Source: an uncultured Lachnospiraceae bacterium
GTDB lineage: Bacteria; Bacillota; Clostridia; Lachnospirales; Lachnospiraceae
NCBI GenBank assembly: GCA_910586255.1
Contig: CAJUHR010000010.1
Coordinates: 1 to 64,000 of the forward strand
Direction: 5' to 3'
Length of the DNA: 64,000 nt
How positions within the stretch are numbered: position 1 is the stretch's first letter; each line of letters opens with the position of its first letter. Below the pieces are notes generated by a model. It made no database searches and had not been told where the DNA came from. It saw only the letters and a list, made by a program, of their open reading frames with translations. A program made the translations under genes and the position numbers. This document shows, piece after piece, positions 61,848 through 64,000 of this stretch.

Positions 61848-61862
61848 TCTTTTCTCCTATAT

Positions 61863-63011
61863 CTATTTGACCCTGCACCACAGCATCCCATAGTATTCTG
61901 TCACAGATCTTCCCATTATCTTTTCCAGGGAAGCACAAACCATTTTGTAATGCTCACTCATACCCTTTTCATCCCTGTCCAAACCTCCCTCCGGCCATAC
62001 GGCCCAAAGCATCCCCTCAAGTCTTTCTGCCAGCCTTTTTCCATTGGACGGATAGAAATCCACCATCCATTGTTCCATAATTAACATCTGTTCTTCCCCG
62101 GATAAATACGGAAAAAGCCGCTTCTTTAACCTGCTGTCCCCATAGACAAACAACTCCGCCAGTCCGCGGATTTTGGTGATTTTCCCTGCCTGAAGGTCTG
62201 CTTCCTGACTCAATTCCTCCGACTCCCCATATTCATACGCTTCAAACTGAGCCGCGACGAACTGCCCGAATTCTTCCTCTGCCATCTCCTCCATTTTCTT
62301 ATGAAAAAGCTCCAGAACCGGAATCCCCCCTTTTTCCTCCTGCATGTTCTTTAACCTTCGGTTCCGCTCCTCCAAAGCCCTTTTTATGGCGTTCATTCGG
62401 CTCCGCTCCAAGTCCCCCAGGCATCGAACGCAAAAGCCCCGGTAACTGTCCTCTTCCTCCTCAGGGATCCAATGGGCCAGGCGCTTCAGAAAATGCTCTG
62501 CCTCACGGAAATCTCCCCGGAAAACATGATAATTGATTCCACACTGAAATTTACCCATCTCCAAAAGCCCAAGGAAATAGACTGCCTCCTCAAAAGCCCG
62601 GTAATCCCTGTAGGAATCCGTCATCATCTGTGTCTCCATAAGCCCTGTCCAGGTTTCCGGATTATACCGGTAATCCTTTATCATAAGATCAATCCCCTGA
62701 CAAAGAAAATTTTTAAGAGGGATCCCTTTCTTTGCACAATCCTTTACCAGTTCCCCTCTTAATCTCCACAGTTCTTCCCGCCGCAGATCATAGTCGCGGC
62801 GCTCTAAAAATGTCTTCTCCCACCATTCCTTAGAATCGCCTTTCCTCACAGGAATCGCCCGCCTGCTGCCCCAGTCCTCCTGGTTCTGGAGAAACTCTGC
62901 GCAGAAACAGGCCGCCTCTATGGCTCTGTAAACCTCTTCCCTGTGGTTCAAAAAAGCCTCTTTTCCGTAATCCTTTACGGCGTTTTGTACCGTCTCGCCT
63001 ATCTTTATCAT
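61863..63011 (-). CDS. Unrecognised large helical protein of the cassette
   Basis: 382 residues, helical, with several cysteines (IEAACFCAEF, FCVRCLGDLE). The C-terminal part (LFVYGDSRLKKRLFPYLSGE, MLIMEQWMVDFYPSNG) resembles the end of the 61005 protein, so the two may be distant paralogues. Start 63011 overlaps the stop of the upstream gene by 4 bp (ATGA), with GAGGGGCGG upstream. Function unknown. Confidence 0.6.
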   Translation of the reverse strand: MIKIGETVQNAVKDYGKEAFLNHREEVYRAIEAACFCAEFLQNQEDWGSRRAIPVRKGDSKEWWEKTFLERRDYDLRREELWRLRGELVKDCAKKGIPLKNFLCQGIDLMIKDYRYNPETWTGLMETQMMTDSYRDYRAFEEAVYFLGLLEMGKFQCGINYHVFRGDFREAEHFLKRLAHWIPEEEEDSYRGFCVRCLGDLERSRMNAIKRALEERNRRLKNMQEEKGGIPVLELFHKKMEEMAEEEFGQFVAAQFEAYEYGESEELSQEADLQAGKITKIRGLAELFVYGDSRLKKRLFPYLSGEEQMLIMEQWMVDFYPSNGKRLAERLEGMLWAVWPEGGLDRDEKGMSEHYKMVCASLEKIMGRSVTEYYGMLWCRVK

Positions 63012-64000
63012 AAAATTCCGCCCCTCTTCTTCCCGCACCTTTCCTGCAATTCTTTCACATACTTCCGTCTGCCGTCATATGGCTCCTGCACCTTTCCCGG
63101 CTGACGGTCTCTTAGAATCCTTGCAAAACAGCTTTTGTCCCTGCAAATCAGCTCTCCCAACTCCCCCAGCCACTCTTCATTCTCCGCAAATTTTCCCTCC
63201 TGCCGCCTTAGGAACTGGATAAAAGGCAGGACAAACTCTCCGCCGAAAGTAATGGACGTATAGTTATTCAAGGGGATAACCCCGATTCCCACACTCGGGC
63301 TTCCATGGAGACTATCCGGATACAGAAGCCATTGCTCATCCTCTTTGAGAAATTCCCCTTCCCACGGCTCCGCCCTGCTTACCACCACACCCTTTACAGA
63401 CGGAAAAAAAGGAGAGGAAATGGTCTCCACAACCGTTCCCGAAGAGTAGGGAAGCCTCATGTAATGATAGTTCATGGGGCCGAACCAATAATCGCTTCTT
63501 GTGACAGCCTCCGCGGTCTCCGGCAGACAGTACAGGATCCTTCCCTCCGGATTTAAGATCATGTTCCATTCCCGTTCAAAGTATCGGCTGCCCCTCCGGT
63601 GAAATTTCCCAAGAACACCAAAAAAACATTCCGAGGCAAGGTCATATCTGTCCGCAGCTTCCCTTATCTGCTCCTTGATAAAATCAATCCCATCCACGGG
63701 GCTGGTAAAGATTCTCTTTTTCAGAAACTCCTCTTTCCGTCCATGACAAAAAATATCAGCCTCATAACGGTTTCTGAGTCCTCCGCCGTGATAGATGATC
63801 TCTTCCAAGGTCTCTCCTATATCAATTCGTTTCTCCAAGATCTCCAAAGCCCAGCTTTCCCCAAGATGAGGCAGGCTCTGCGCCTCCTTCCTAAGCCCCC
63901 GCAGGCCCTCCAGCTTTTCCTCCAAAGTCCTGTGGGGCGCCGAAAGGATGCAGTTCGTCTGCTCCGCAAGGTTTAAGGGCGGTCCGGCGGACAGCCATGA
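63008..64000 (-). CDS. Unrecognised large protein, C-terminal part only
   Basis: The frame is open to the window edge (331 codons; SWLSAGPPLNLAEQTNCILS at the edge), so the start lies outside. Charged helices (LEEKLEGLRGLRKEAQSLPH) come first, followed by a beta-rich part with FEREWNMILNPEGRILYCLP and YTSITFGGEFVLPFIQFLRR. No family recognised. It is the first visible gene of the cassette and is coupled to the 61863 gene. Confidence 0.65.
   Translation of the reverse strand, partial: SWLSAGPPLNLAEQTNCILSAPHRTLEEKLEGLRGLRKEAQSLPHLGESWALEILEKRIDIGETLEEIIYHGGGLRNRYEADIFCHGRKEEFLKKRIFTSPVDGIDFIKEQIREAADRYDLASECFFGVLGKFHRRGSRYFEREWNMILNPEGRILYCLPETAEAVTRSDYWFGPMNYHYMRLPYSSGTVVETISSPFFPSVKGVVVSRAEPWEGEFLKEDEQWLLYPDSLHGSPSVGIGVIPLNNYTSITFGGEFVLPFIQFLRRQEGKFAENEEWLGELGELICRDKSCFARILRDRQPGKVQEPYDGRRKYVKELQERCGKKRGGIL

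Noticed and set aside
1..64000. CRISPR array or cas genes
   Set aside because: No regularly spaced direct repeats of CRISPR size and no Cas-type protein were seen.

Overview
The window looks like a chromosome segment of a gut Lachnospiraceae (Clostridium cluster XIVa) Firmicute. This rests on the strong AGGAGG ribosome sites, the glgC-glgD pair, the NfnAB pair, DUF4321, C_GCAxxG_C_C and BspA-like proteins, NCS2 and MATE transporters, several LacI regulators and remnants of Gram-positive conjugative transposons. Most of the window has balanced base composition. About 27.3-34.2 kb is strikingly AT-rich and was probably acquired.

Layout. 1-0.7 kb: the 3' half of a tRNA-Arg(ACG), which looks like the far attachment site of an element lying left of the window, then a small coiled-coil gene between two near-identical terminators. 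0.7-13.4 kb: housekeeping and transport genes (three MATE exporters, NfnAB, purine permease, split chromate transporter). 13.6-17.8 kb: glycogen synthesis (glgC, glgD) with a structured leader, a SprA-like HExxH protein and nagB. 18-27 kb: an operon with an SsuABC/taurine-type ABC importer, an alpha/beta hydrolase, a class II aldolase and a PfkB kinase, under a LacI regulator with three identical 18-bp operators, followed by an iron-dependent alcohol dehydrogenase.

27.1-36.7 kb: an accessory graveyard. An array of small immunity-type genes (Imm7 twice, an Imm52-like gene, pentapeptide and unknown acidic proteins) lies beside decayed polymorphic-toxin pieces. Beyond it are fragments of IS66, a serine recombinase, a conjugative-transposon HTH gene joined to an OmpR winged helix, and a tyrosine recombinase. 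A 252-bp direct repeat brackets the immunity array.

36.9-46.5 kb: a sugar-sulfate regulon with an ABC sugar importer, a sulfatase, a class II aldolase, a SIS-domain protein, an L-fucose-isomerase-like protein and a LacI regulator, with related palindromes in front of all three transcription units. 46.7-58 kb: a hemerythrin-CheX-like fusion, a frameshifted dus gene, a BspA-like LRR protein without signal peptide, an aldo/keto reductase broken by an in-frame TGA, a 3D-domain protein, a GlcNAc/glucose-type PTS, and a DUF362 protein opposite a MerR regulator with a textbook 19-bp-spacer MerR promoter. 58-64 kb: a cassette on the minus strand of an MBL-fold protein, a double-HTH protein and several large unrecognised proteins. 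This is the best candidate for an undescribed system.

Two window-wide patterns stand out. A dispersed repeat ending in GTTACTGTTCAC, one copy of which is a 164-bp MITE-like element, sits between genes. There is also an unusual number of interrupted genes, several at homopolymer runs, which needs a check against raw reads. All calls come from reading the sequence; no database search was run.
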